A stretch of DNA of 64,000 bases, taken from NCBI GenBank assembly GCA_934454405.1, contig CAKSFN010000013.1:1-64000 (forward strand). The letters run 5' to 3'. Source of the stretch: an uncultured Eubacteriales bacterium (GTDB taxonomy: Bacteria; Bacillota; Clostridia; Oscillospirales; UBA644). Under the pieces are notes generated by a model. The model did no database searches, was not told where the DNA came from, and saw nothing but the letters and a program-made list of their open reading frames with translations. Below, one piece after another: positions 42,301 through 49,336 of the stretch; position 1 is the stretch's first letter, and each line of letters opens with the position of its first letter. The translations under genes and the position numbers were made by a program.

Positions 42301-44258
42301 AGCGTGTTTTTATCAAGAGAAACGCTCTCGACGGGAACAGTCTGCGTTGAAACGGTATAAGTCGTATACGAAACGCCGTTTATCGTTGCCGTGCCCGTGG
42401 TATAATCAACGCCGTCCGGCGCGGACATATATGTGCCCGAAGTCAATCCGCTGTTCGAAACTATCGTGAAAATTCCGCTGCCGGAGGTCGAATCTAGTCT
42501 CGCGATTTTTCCGGAGGCGATATAGTCCTTTATGGTGTTGTAGGTGCTTGTTTTATAGGATGTGAAATCAAAAGTGCCGCCGCTGACGGAGCCGAGCGTA
42601 CCGGAAATCGTTATACCTTTTACCGTGCCGCCGCTTATCGTGTTCAACGTCGAGCCGGAAGTTATGTTAATGCCCGCATTCGCACCGGTCGAGGCGAAAA
42701 CGCCGTTCATCACCGTGCCCACGGTGCCGTTGTTGCTTATGTAGATGCCGTTGCCGTTGGTTCCGCCCGTGAAGCTGCCGCCGTTGATTATCGAAACCGA
42801 ACCGCCGTCAACCCAGAGCGCCTCGCCGTAAGAAGTCGTTATATTCGAGTTTGTCCATGTGCCTATCGAGCCGCCGCGCAGATGTATTCCGGAGGAAGCG
42901 TCCGGGGAGCCCGCAGAAGTTCTTTCGGAGATGAAATTTGAATTCGCAACGGAGGAAAGCTTGCCCTTGATGCCGACCGCCGCGCCGTAATCCGAGCCCG
43001 AAGCCCTCACGGTCACGCCGCGGAAAGTAGCGTCGCCCGCGATCTGATAAAAAGCGTTGTTGTTGCCGCTTGAGCTCGAAGAATTGAGCGTCAGATTGCG
43101 GAAATTTATTGTTCCGGCAGACTGCTCGATCGTGTCGCAGTTGCCGTTTCCGTTGATGATTCCGAAGCTTTCGGAGCCCTCCTCGGAGCTGACGACGAAC
43201 GTGTTGCCCGTGATGGTCGTCGTATTTGCCTTTTCCTGTCTGAAAGCGTAGCCGCCGGAGACAGCCGTCAGCGTTCTTCCGTCAAGGTAAAGTCTTATGG
43301 GAAGCGATGTTTTATATTCCGTGCCTCTCGTTGTGAGAGTGCAGTTCCTTGTCAGTTCGCCGGCAACCGCGCTCCAGTTGGAAGAAAGCGTGCTGTAAGC
43401 TCCGACATAGGAGGGGCTGTTGATAAAGCCGCCCGGATAGTTCATTCCGTAGGAATTAAAATCGTTCAGGGAAGACGACGCTTCGTCCGTGGTTCCGTTC
43501 AGATTAAAATAAAAAGTACGGAAAGGCTGCGTCGAAGTCGAGGTCGTGTTTCCGCCTCCGCCGGGATTGCTCGGATTTTCCGTCGAGCCTCCGGTCTCCG
43601 TTCCGCCGCCCGTATACGAAAGCAGACAGAACCAGTCCAGCTTCATTCCCGAATAACCGGAATTCAGCTGCGCGGGCGTCAGCCAGATGCTGCCCGTGGT
43701 CGCGTTTTGAGTGCCTCTTGTGGACGACGGATAGCTTTCGTAAACATGATACTTGCCGCCCGAATAATTCACAAGCGCAATAAAGTGTCCGGGAACGTGA
43801 CCTATCGCAACGCCTCCGTTCGCAAGATGGTTTTGAAGCGTTGTGTTGTAAGACGTGACGTTCCAATATCCGGTGCCGCCGCTTCCGCCGCAGTCAACGG
43901 TAAAGCCGTAACGCGAGCCGTACTGCGCCTGCACCTTCGGATAGAGGTATCCTCTTGTGGTTCCTCCCGCGGAAGAGCCTGCGTTATACGCACCTATCTC
44001 GTGCGCCCATGCCGCGACCTCGGTCACGCTCATACGCTTGCCGGTCAGATAGCCCACCGCGTTGACAAGCGAAAAAATGCCGCAGCCCGTGTCGTACAGG
44101 TTTCCTCCGCCGTAGTAATAAGACTTCCATTTTGCGTCCTTCTGTATCACGCAGCCGAGAGGCGTCACCGCCGACGAGCTTAACGAAAGCGCGCCCATAA
44201 AAGTCGCCGTCAGCGCGACGATGAGAAGAACGCTGAGAATCCTTTTCGCTTTTATCAT
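39336..44258 (-). CDS. Giant secreted multi-domain protein: C39-like peptidase, beta-helix, GH25 lysozyme, seven Big_2, BspA-type LRR
   Basis: 1640 residues from the second ATG (44258), which is 6 bases from AGGAGA; the first ATG (44264) abuts that site. Signal peptide about 1-30. A papain-like C39-type domain follows, with C59 (GCGIFS) and H158 (GHFIAL). Then a beta-helix like that of the neighbouring protein (~250-630) and Big_2 domains at ~640-720 and ~722-797. A GH25 muramidase domain (~800-1020) has D806 (GVDVSHHQG) and D901/E903 (YDFEND). Five more Big_2 domains (~1035-1455) and a C-terminal BspA/LRR_5 repeat region (~1455-1640) complete it. It probably remodels peptidoglycan and binds surfaces. 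No LPXTG anchor is seen. Confidence 0.85.
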   Translation of the reverse strand: MIKAKRILSVLLIVALTATFMGALSLSSSAVTPLGCVIQKDAKWKSYYYGGGNLYDTGCGIFSLVNAVGYLTGKRMSVTEVAAWAHEIGAYNAGSSAGGTTRGYLYPKVQAQYGSRYGFTVDCGGSGGTGYWNVTSYNTTLQNHLANGGVAIGHVPGHFIALVNYSGGKYHVYESYPSSTRGTQNATTGSIWLTPAQLNSGYSGMKLDWFCLLSYTGGGTETGGSTENPSNPGGGGNTTSTSTQPFRTFYFNLNGTTDEASSSLNDFNSYGMNYPGGFINSPSYVGAYSTLSSNWSAVAGELTRNCTLTTRGTEYKTSLPIRLYLDGRTLTAVSGGYAFRQEKANTTTITGNTFVVSSEEGSESFGIINGNGNCDTIEQSAGTINFRNLTLNSSSSSGNNNAFYQIAGDATFRGVTVRASGSDYGAAVGIKGKLSSVANSNFISERTSAGSPDASSGIHLRGGSIGTWTNSNITTSYGEALWVDGGSVSIINGGSFTGGTNGNGIYISNNGTVGTVMNGVFASTGANAGINITSGSTLNTISGGTVKGITISGTLGSVSGGTFDFTSYKTSTYNTIKDYIASGKIARLDSTSGSGIFTIVSNSGLTSGTYMSAPDGVDYTTGTATINGVSYTTYTVSTQTVPVESVSLDKNTLSLSVGGTGTLVAAVNPSNATDKTITWTTSNGSVATVYNGVVTANGVGTAVLTATAGGKSASCTVTVTQATSATITIDRGYAAVNKGGTVTLTATCSGGAVSWASSNTSVATVSNGVVTGVAKGEATVTASCGSASVSATVRVTDYTSPAWGVDVSHHQGTIDWAKLRQSGVEFAIIRLGLGVTDSTGTLTYDRQWAANIAGARAAGIDIGVYLYAYATTTSAALREAQLVVAELNKYPGYFTYPVWYDFENDNAKSTSRKTANAEVIKTFCDYVGNAGYYTGVYTYTSFFTSYIDDSQLTSYDHWVAQYGANDGEPHSVSYTGAYGMWQYTSLGGGKVLSGSVQSSGLDLDYAYKNYPSIIINNGLNKFDISAKTATGGVPEVAVSSVSLNRTSASVLVGERLTLTATVNPSNATDKTVVWSTSNGSVATVYDGVVTANGAGSATITATAGGKSASCAVTVSSTVPATGITLDRTSATMNIGENITLIATVLPANAADKTVTWTSTSPTVATVENGVVSSLAAGNTTIRAESAGGHVAECAVTVTSSYVSTSKVTLSASTLDLRVGEVFGLSSKIAPVNATNKAVTWTSDDESVIEVSADGNVSARGVGKANVTVTTADGKSDICTVTVTLNGESATDLSLNTNLLHLNANGTYTLRATMNNGLLAASGVTWTSSDESVATVLNGKVTAVGAGRATVTATVADKSADCAVFVSSAYILAEDVTVDRDSLSLTPGTVFALTATVTPSDATNAALIWESSDSTVATVENGVVVAISEGTAEITARSADGAYAVCAVTVTDPRPVVEQGSCGDSAAYTLYGDGELLIKGFGKMDSFTSGNTPWKAHTSDIKKVTVLDGVTSIGYYAFAGCENLETVVIPESIKTVGRYAFAGASSLVSVEFPDTVTEIGSHAFFGCSSLKSAVLPAGVKRLSPSVFEDCVSLETVVLHNGVKTIGESAFEGCAALKTINIPSGATVKPYAFDGCSNLNLG

Positions 44259-44331
44259 AACCATTCTCCTTTTTTTCGTATTCGAGGGGACGTAAAATTT
44301 ATATGCTTAATGCCGGCATTTTTGTATTATA

Positions 44332-44360
44332 ATTATAACATATATATATAAGATTGTCAA
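44332..44360 (-). promoter_or_regulatory. Consensus promoter of the giant C39/GH25 protein gene
   Basis: On the minus strand a perfect TTGACA-N17-TATAAT. The leader is about 70 bases. Upstream (44361-44595) is very AT-rich sequence with no ORF recognised. Confidence 0.8.
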
Positions 44361-44595
44361 TTATTTTTTTCATTTCCTACATCAAAATCAAATTCTCAGT
44401 TAAATATATGTGCAATATGCACAAAAAATATTTGGTAAAAATTTACCGTTCATTCCCATTTATTTGCTTCTTTTGAAACAAAAAAAAGATTTCCTTCTTT
44501 GAAAATGAGAGACTGCGCAAAGCTTCGGCGTTCTGCAAAGACGGGGCTCTGCAAGGACGGAGAGAAAGGAAAAGGGTTCTTTTTTCCGATTGCGG

Positions 44596-44638
44596 AAAAG
44601 ACCGTCGCGGCTCAGTACATTCTCCCGCGACGGTCTTT
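44596..44638 (-). terminator. Terminator of the patatin gene
   Basis: AAAAGACCGTCGCGG (44596-44610) pairs perfectly with CCGCGACGGTCTTTT (44624-44638), with a 13-base loop and a U tract on the minus strand, 12 bases after the stop codon. Confidence 0.85.
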
Positions 44639-44649
44639 TTTAATTGATT

Positions 44650-45498
44650 TTATTTATTCAGATATTCCGTAAGAGCTTCGAACCGTTCCTCCGCAACGCG
44701 TCTTCCCGTTTCGTAAGCCTCTTTGAGTTTTTCGGGGTCTTTTTCGACCTTCCCGACGGACAGAGGTCTTTCGGGACGGATAACAAAAAGAGAGCCTTGC
44801 GTTTCCTTTTCCGAAACAAGCGCGGTCTCGGCGTTATACATAACGTGCCTGTTTGCGACGGCTTCGATGAACCTCGGATATTTCCGGTATTTCAATCTTA
44901 TAAGCGGCATCAACCTGTTTTTGCCCTTTCGGTACGTTTTCGGCTGCGTAAGAACGGCAACGTTTCGGTCATAGCCGAGGCTTTCGAAAAATTCGACGGG
45001 TATGGAGTCCGAAATTCCGCCGTCAAGCAGTTTTTGTCCGTTTATTTCGACTATCCGCGAAACAAGAGGCATCGACGCCGAAGCTCTTATCCAGTCAAAG
45101 CCGCCGTCACTCATACCCGCGTATTTGTGATAAACGGGCTTGCCGGTTTCTACATCGGTGCTGACCGTATAAAACTCCATCGGATCTTTTTCATACGTTT
45201 CAAAATCAAACGGGTCGTATTTGAGAGGAACTTCGCCGTAACAAAATTCGGTACTGTATATATTTCCCGTTTTGAGAAGAGAACTCATGCCGCAATAGCG
45301 TTTATCCGAGCAAAACCGCGTATTGTACCGCAAAACCCTGCCTGCCTGGTGAGATTTTATGTTGCAGCCGAACGCCGCGCCCGCGGAAACGCCGACTGCG
45401 CCGTCGAACGTCACGCCGTTTTCCATCAAAACGTCAAGCACTCCCGCAGTAAAAAGCCCACGCATCGCGCCGCCTTCAAGAATAAGTCCCTTTTTCAT
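44650..45498 (-). CDS. Patatin-like phospholipase
   Basis: 282 residues from the ATG at 45498; an in-frame upstream start at 45519 lacks a ribosome binding site and overlaps a palindrome. Patatin features are the oxyanion motif LILEGGAMRGLFTAGVLDVL, the nucleophile serine in GVSAGAAFG (GXSXG) and the catalytic Asp in LLDGGISDSIP (DGG). It resembles the YjjU/RssA-type cytoplasmic lipases found in Firmicutes. It is monocistronic. The natural lipid substrate is unknown. Confidence 0.9.
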   Translation of the reverse strand: MKKGLILEGGAMRGLFTAGVLDVLMENGVTFDGAVGVSAGAAFGCNIKSHQAGRVLRYNTRFCSDKRYCGMSSLLKTGNIYSTEFCYGEVPLKYDPFDFETYEKDPMEFYTVSTDVETGKPVYHKYAGMSDGGFDWIRASASMPLVSRIVEINGQKLLDGGISDSIPVEFFESLGYDRNVAVLTQPKTYRKGKNRLMPLIRLKYRKYPRFIEAVANRHVMYNAETALVSEKETQGSLFVIRPERPLSVGKVEKDPEKLKEAYETGRRVAEERFEALTEYLNK

Positions 45499-45518
45499 AA
45501 TATCGTCTCTTTCTTCCA

Positions 45519-45557
45519 ATACTGAATACAGTATAGCATAATATTATGTCATTTCAA
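45519..45557 (-). promoter_or_regulatory. Patatin promoter with overlapping palindrome
   Basis: On the minus strand TTGAAA-N16-TATACT (45530-45557). The perfect inverted repeat ATACTG-AATA-CAGTAT (45519-45534) overlaps the -10 and the start point, a typical repressor position. No cognate regulator is adjacent. Confidence 0.5.
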
Positions 45558-45561
45558 CCGC

Positions 45562-45610
45562 AAAAAACAGAAAAGCGCGAAGACACCGACTTCGCGCTTT
45601 CCTGTTTTTT
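45562..45610. terminator. Terminator of the PadR-DUF1700-DUF4097 operon
   Basis: A long stem AAAAAACAG-A-AAGCGCGAAG / CTTCGCGCTT-TC-CTGTTTTTT with a 7-base loop, just after the DUF4097 gene stop on the minus strand. Confidence 0.8.
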
Positions 45611-45625
45611 AAGTATATCTTATCT

Positions 45626-46495
45626 CTATCTGTTCGTATCGAACCGTATGCTTCCCGCGCTTGATTTTACGCGTATGATATATTCGCTTCCGCTGCCGAA
45701 AGAGTATTCCGAACCTTTTATGTTCCTGCCGTCAACTTCAAGGCTTCCCGCGCTCGCTTTCAGCGAAACCGAGTATTTCGCGTCCAAATATACGCCGCCG
45801 CGCAAAGACACTTCAACGCCGCCCGCGGAGCTGTCCGCGTCAAGACTTCCCTCGAAATCCTCTATCTCTATACCGCCCGCGCTTGATTTGACAACGGCTT
45901 TTCCTACCGTCACACCGTCAAGGTCAACGCCGCCCGCGCTCGACTTCACATCAAGTTCTCCGAAGCCGTAAACATTTTCTATATCTATGCCGCCCGCGCT
46001 TGCTCTGACCGTGATTTTTCCGTCGGAAGTGCCTGTAAGTCCCGAGATATCGACCTCCCCCGCGCTGCTGTCAACGGAAAGATTTTTAAGCGCGTCACGG
46101 GGAACGGTAACTTTAACATAGTTTTTGTCAAAATCAAACATTCCGAAATTCAGAAAGAACCCGTCGTTCGGAGATGCGACTTCAAGTTCTCCGTTCCTGA
46201 CGGAGTATGTCGGTTTCATTTTTTCGGAGGGGCATTTTATCTCTATCGAGTATTCATTTCCCGAAACGACCGTTACTTTCCCGAAGCTTACGTCAATCCT
46301 CGCGGACGAAAACGCTTCAAGCCTTTCGCTGATATTAACCGCGCCGTCCCGGTTCTCTTTTTTCACGGTGATTATTTTTCCGCTGCGGTCAAAAACAAAA
46401 CCCTTCGCGCCGAGACCGACGCCGACGCCCGCGATTATCGCGCCGACAAGCACAAAGCAGGCGGATATTATCAGGATCTTTGCAAAAGCTTTCAT
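45626..46495 (-). CDS. DUF4097 family beta-strand repeat protein
   Basis: 289 residues. N-terminal membrane anchor (ILIISACFVLVGAIIAGVGVGLG), then a right-handed beta-strand repeat domain with recurring SSAGG motifs (VDSSAGEVDI, KSSAGGVDL, KSSAGGIEI, DSSAGGVEV, KSSAGSI), the hallmark of DUF4097/adhesin-like proteins. It is the last gene of a PadR/DUF1700/DUF4097 operon, a widespread arrangement of unknown function probably linked to the envelope. The start shares a base with the upstream gene's stop. Confidence 0.88.
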   Translation of the reverse strand: MKAFAKILIISACFVLVGAIIAGVGVGLGAKGFVFDRSGKIITVKKENRDGAVNISERLEAFSSARIDVSFGKVTVVSGNEYSIEIKCPSEKMKPTYSVRNGELEVASPNDGFFLNFGMFDFDKNYVKVTVPRDALKNLSVDSSAGEVDISGLTGTSDGKITVRASAGGIDIENVYGFGELDVKSSAGGVDLDGVTVGKAVVKSSAGGIEIEDFEGSLDADSSAGGVEVSLRGGVYLDAKYSVSLKASAGSLEVDGRNIKGSEYSFGSGSEYIIRVKSSAGSIRFDTNR

Positions 46496-47052
46496 TATTT
46501 TTTACCTCCGTTCGTGAAGATCAAACGGCACAGCTTGCCGACGCCTATGCCCTCATATTTGCAAACATAAAACATTCCCACGCCGATAAGACCGCCGAGT
46601 CCGACCAGCAAAAGCCCCGAACCTGAGCAGAGAAGACCTGCCGCAACGTCCTGAAAAGCGAAATATATTCCGCTGCCGAACGCCGCCGCTCCGCCGAGGA
46701 GGAAGCTCGCCGAAACGGACACGAGCGCGACCGTTGCGCCGAAGATCGCGGCAACGGGACCAATCCAAAGCGGAAAAGTCAACACCGTTATAAGTATTTT
46801 TGCCCAGACAGGCATTTTTGTTTTCTTTTCGGAAACCGCGACAGGCTCTTTCTCAACACCGTCTTTCGTCTGACCGTCGTTTCTTATCTTTTTCGCGAGT
46901 TCCGCAGGGTCTCCGAGTTCTTCAAAGACCGCGTCCGAGCCGCCCGCGTCGTCGATATACTCCGAATAATACCTGACGGCGCTTTCCGCTTCTTCCGCGG
47001 GCAGCCCGCTCAGATTTTCTTTTAATATGCGAAGAAATTCATTTTTGTTCAT
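46495..47052 (-). CDS. DUF1700 family membrane protein
   Basis: 185 residues. The N-terminal ~60 residues are the soluble DUF1700 motif (EFLRILKENLSGLPAEEAESAVRYYSEYID). Three hydrophobic helices (about 88-165) follow. It is usually encoded between PadR and DUF4097 genes, as here, overlapping the PadR gene by 14 bases. Confidence 0.88.
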   Translation of the reverse strand: MNKNEFLRILKENLSGLPAEEAESAVRYYSEYIDDAGGSDAVFEELGDPAELAKKIRNDGQTKDGVEKEPVAVSEKKTKMPVWAKILITVLTFPLWIGPVAAIFGATVALVSVSASFLLGGAAAFGSGIYFAFQDVAAGLLCSGSGLLLVGLGGLIGVGMFYVCKYEGIGVGKLCRLIFTNGGKK

Positions 47053-47362
47053 CGCTTTTTCCTCCCAAAACCTCGTCTACGCTTTTTTTATATTCGTTCC
47101 ATGCCGAAAAGTATTCGCGATACTTTTCAAGCCCCTGCGCCGTTATGCGGTAATAACGCCTGTTGCGTCCGCCGAAAGGCACATCGTACGTGGTCAGCGA
47201 CCCGTCCTTCTGCAATCGCCGCAAAACGGGATAAAGCGTCGATTCCGAAACATCTATCGCCTGCCTGACTTTCTGCGTCAGGACGTAGCCGTAAGTGTCC
47301 CCGTCGGACAAAACGGCAAGCACGCACGCGTCAAGCAGCGCCGAACCTATCTGAAATACCAT
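47039..47362 (-). CDS. PadR-family transcriptional regulator
   Basis: 107 residues. Winged helix with LDACVLAVLSDGDTYGYVLTQ, then VSESTLYPVLRRLQKDGSLTTY and RRYYRITAQGLEKYREY. PadR proteins repress their own operon. A palindrome inside the promoter spacer is the likely operator. The ATG follows AGAGGTGATGAA. Confidence 0.92.
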   Translation of the reverse strand: MVFQIGSALLDACVLAVLSDGDTYGYVLTQKVRQAIDVSESTLYPVLRRLQKDGSLTTYDVPFGGRNRRYYRITAQGLEKYREYFSAWNEYKKSVDEVLGGKSDEQK

Positions 47363-47391
47363 TTCATCACCTCTGCTGTTTTCTGTACAAT

Positions 47392-47420
47392 ATTATACGG
47401 CATATAATATTATATGTCAA
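47392..47420 (-). promoter_or_regulatory. PadR operon promoter with central palindrome
   Basis: On the minus strand TTGACA-N17-TATAAT. A perfect 14-bp palindrome ATATAATATTATAT (47402-47415) occupies the spacer and touches the -35, matching the AT-rich operators known for PadR proteins. Confidence 0.7.
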
Positions 47421-47534
47421 TAGCGTTTATGTAAACTTTTTTCAAATTCAGCCTGTTTTTCGGGGCATCCGCGCAAAACGGAGGCTTTCCCTCTCAAAAA
47501 CGGGCGTCACGCGGCGAAAATTTTCGCAAATATC

Positions 47535-47563
47535 TTGAAATGAACGCGATAATATGGTATACT
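47535..47563 (+). promoter_or_regulatory. Promoter of gltX-glnS
   Basis: TTGAAA (47535-47540), 17 bases, TATACT (47558-47563). The leader of about 65 bases is too short for a T-box. Confidence 0.7.
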
Positions 47564-47633
47564 AACATATTATAATAGGAAAATATGCGTCTGCGGTTCA
47601 AAAGAGCGGACGCGATGCGAACGGTGAGGATAT

Positions 47634-49319
47634 ATGGATAACGCAAGACTTGCACAGCTTTTGTTCGGAGACGTAACGCTTACGGAGGAGGATATCGCTA
47701 AAAGATATCCGCAGAGAGAACTGCCCGAGGGCGCGAAAGTTACCCGTTTCGGACCGAGCCCGACGGGATTCGTTCATTTCGGAGGACTTTTCCCCGTTTT
47801 TGTCAGCGAAAGACTGGCGCACCAAAGCGGCGGCGTGTTTTACCTCCGAATAGAGGATACGGACGCGAAGCGCGAGGTCGAAGGCGCGGCGGAGGGACTT
47901 GTTAAAACGCTTGAGCATTACGGCGTGCATTTTGACGAGGGCGCGATAATCGGAGACGACGGCAAAATCGAAGATAAAGGCGCATACGGACCTTATCGAC
48001 AAAGCAAGCGCGCCGAAATATATCACGTTTTTGCAAAAAGACTTGTCGAAGAGGGAAAAGCATATCCCGTATTCACAACAAAAGAAGAACTCGAAAAAAT
48101 AAAGAGCGCGGACAAGAAATCCGAAAATTCCGAAAAGGACTGGGACGGCGCGGCGCGGGAAAGACGCGAACAGCAGACGCGACAGCGCGCGATAACGCTT
48201 GAAGAAGTGGAGAGGCATCTGGCGGCGGGCGACCCGTATTCGCTGAATATTCTTGCGGACGGCGACGGCGAAAAGAAACTGAAATTCACCGACCTTATAA
48301 AAGGAACTCTCGAACTGCCCGAAAACGACGAGGATTTCGTTCTTCTGAAATCCGACGGTATTCCGACATATCACTTTGCGCATGCGGTGGACGACCACCT
48401 TATGGGAACAACGCACGTTGTACGCGGCGAAGAGTGGCTGCCGAGTTTGCCGAAACACCTGCAACTTTTCAGATATCTCGGCTTCAAACCCGTTAAATAT
48501 ATGCACATCGCGCAGCTTATGCGCCTTGATGAAAACGGCTCCAAAAAGAAGTTGTCAAAGCGCGATATGGGTGCAAACCTCAACGATTACGAGCGTATGG
48601 GCTATGCCCCCGAATGCGTGGCGGAATATGTTATGACGCTGCTCAATTCCAACTTTGAGGAGTGGCACGCGCAGAACGCGGACAAGTCGTATCTCGATTT
48701 CCCGTTCAGCATCAAAAAAATGAGTTCGTCGGGCTGTCTGTTTGACTTTGACAAACTGAACGACGTTTCCAAGAACGTGCTTTCAAAACTTTCCGCGGAC
48801 GAGATATACAAGGGCACGGCGGATTGGGCGAAAAAGTTCGACCCCGAATTTTTTGCGTTGCTTGACCGCGACCCCGAATACGCAAAATCCATTCTCGCGA
48901 TAGGGCGCGGCGGCAAAAAACCGCGCAAGGACTTTGCGGTATACGCCGATGTAAGACCGTATATGGACTTTTTCTACGACGAGCTGTTCGCTCCCGATTA
49001 CTCATACCCCGAAAATCTGCAAAAAGAGGATATTGAAAAGGTTCTCGATATATACCCGTCGGTCTATGACGAAACAAAAGAGCAAAACGAGTGGTTCGAC
49101 GACCTTAAAGCCATCGCGGAAAAGCTCGGTTTTGCGCCTGAAATGAAGCTTTTCAAGCAGGAGCCGGAAAAATACCGCGGCCACGTCGGCGACGTTGCGA
49201 TGATACTCCGCGTTGCGATAACGGGACGGCAGCAATCGCCGGACACATATTTTGTGATGAAGGTTCTCGGCAAAGACAGGGTTTGCGAAAGAATTGCAAG
49301 AGCGAAAAAAGCCCTTTAA
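47634..49319 (+). CDS. gltX: Glutamate--tRNA ligase
   Basis: 561 residues, longer than typical GluRS (about 470-500). The class I catalytic motif is the HIGH variant in GPSPTGFVHFGGLF, with YLRIEDTDAKREVEGA and the KMSKS equivalent in KKKLSKRDMG. The C-terminal anticodon-binding half is all-helical. Immediate linkage with glnS suggests that it charges only tRNA-Glu (discriminating), but this is inferred. Confidence 0.92.
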   Translation: MDNARLAQLLFGDVTLTEEDIAKRYPQRELPEGAKVTRFGPSPTGFVHFGGLFPVFVSERLAHQSGGVFYLRIEDTDAKREVEGAAEGLVKTLEHYGVHFDEGAIIGDDGKIEDKGAYGPYRQSKRAEIYHVFAKRLVEEGKAYPVFTTKEELEKIKSADKKSENSEKDWDGAARERREQQTRQRAITLEEVERHLAAGDPYSLNILADGDGEKKLKFTDLIKGTLELPENDEDFVLLKSDGIPTYHFAHAVDDHLMGTTHVVRGEEWLPSLPKHLQLFRYLGFKPVKYMHIAQLMRLDENGSKKKLSKRDMGANLNDYERMGYAPECVAEYVMTLLNSNFEEWHAQNADKSYLDFPFSIKKMSSSGCLFDFDKLNDVSKNVLSKLSADEIYKGTADWAKKFDPEFFALLDRDPEYAKSILAIGRGGKKPRKDFAVYADVRPYMDFFYDELFAPDYSYPENLQKEDIEKVLDIYPSVYDETKEQNEWFDDLKAIAEKLGFAPEMKLFKQEPEKYRGHVGDVAMILRVAITGRQQSPDTYFVMKVLGKDRVCERIARAKKAL

Positions 49320-49336
49320 GAAAGGATATATATAAT

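Noticed and set aside
39895..42340. Tandem DNA repeats in the Big_2 region as a possible CRISPR or satellite array
   Set aside because: The period is about 250 bases, divergent and in frame with protein domains; it reflects repeated Ig-like domains.
35462..44258. LPXTG-type sorting signals on the two giant secreted proteins
   Set aside because: Neither C-terminus has an LPXTG-like motif with a hydrophobic helix and basic tail; they end in SNVSSTIS and CSNLNLG-type sequence.
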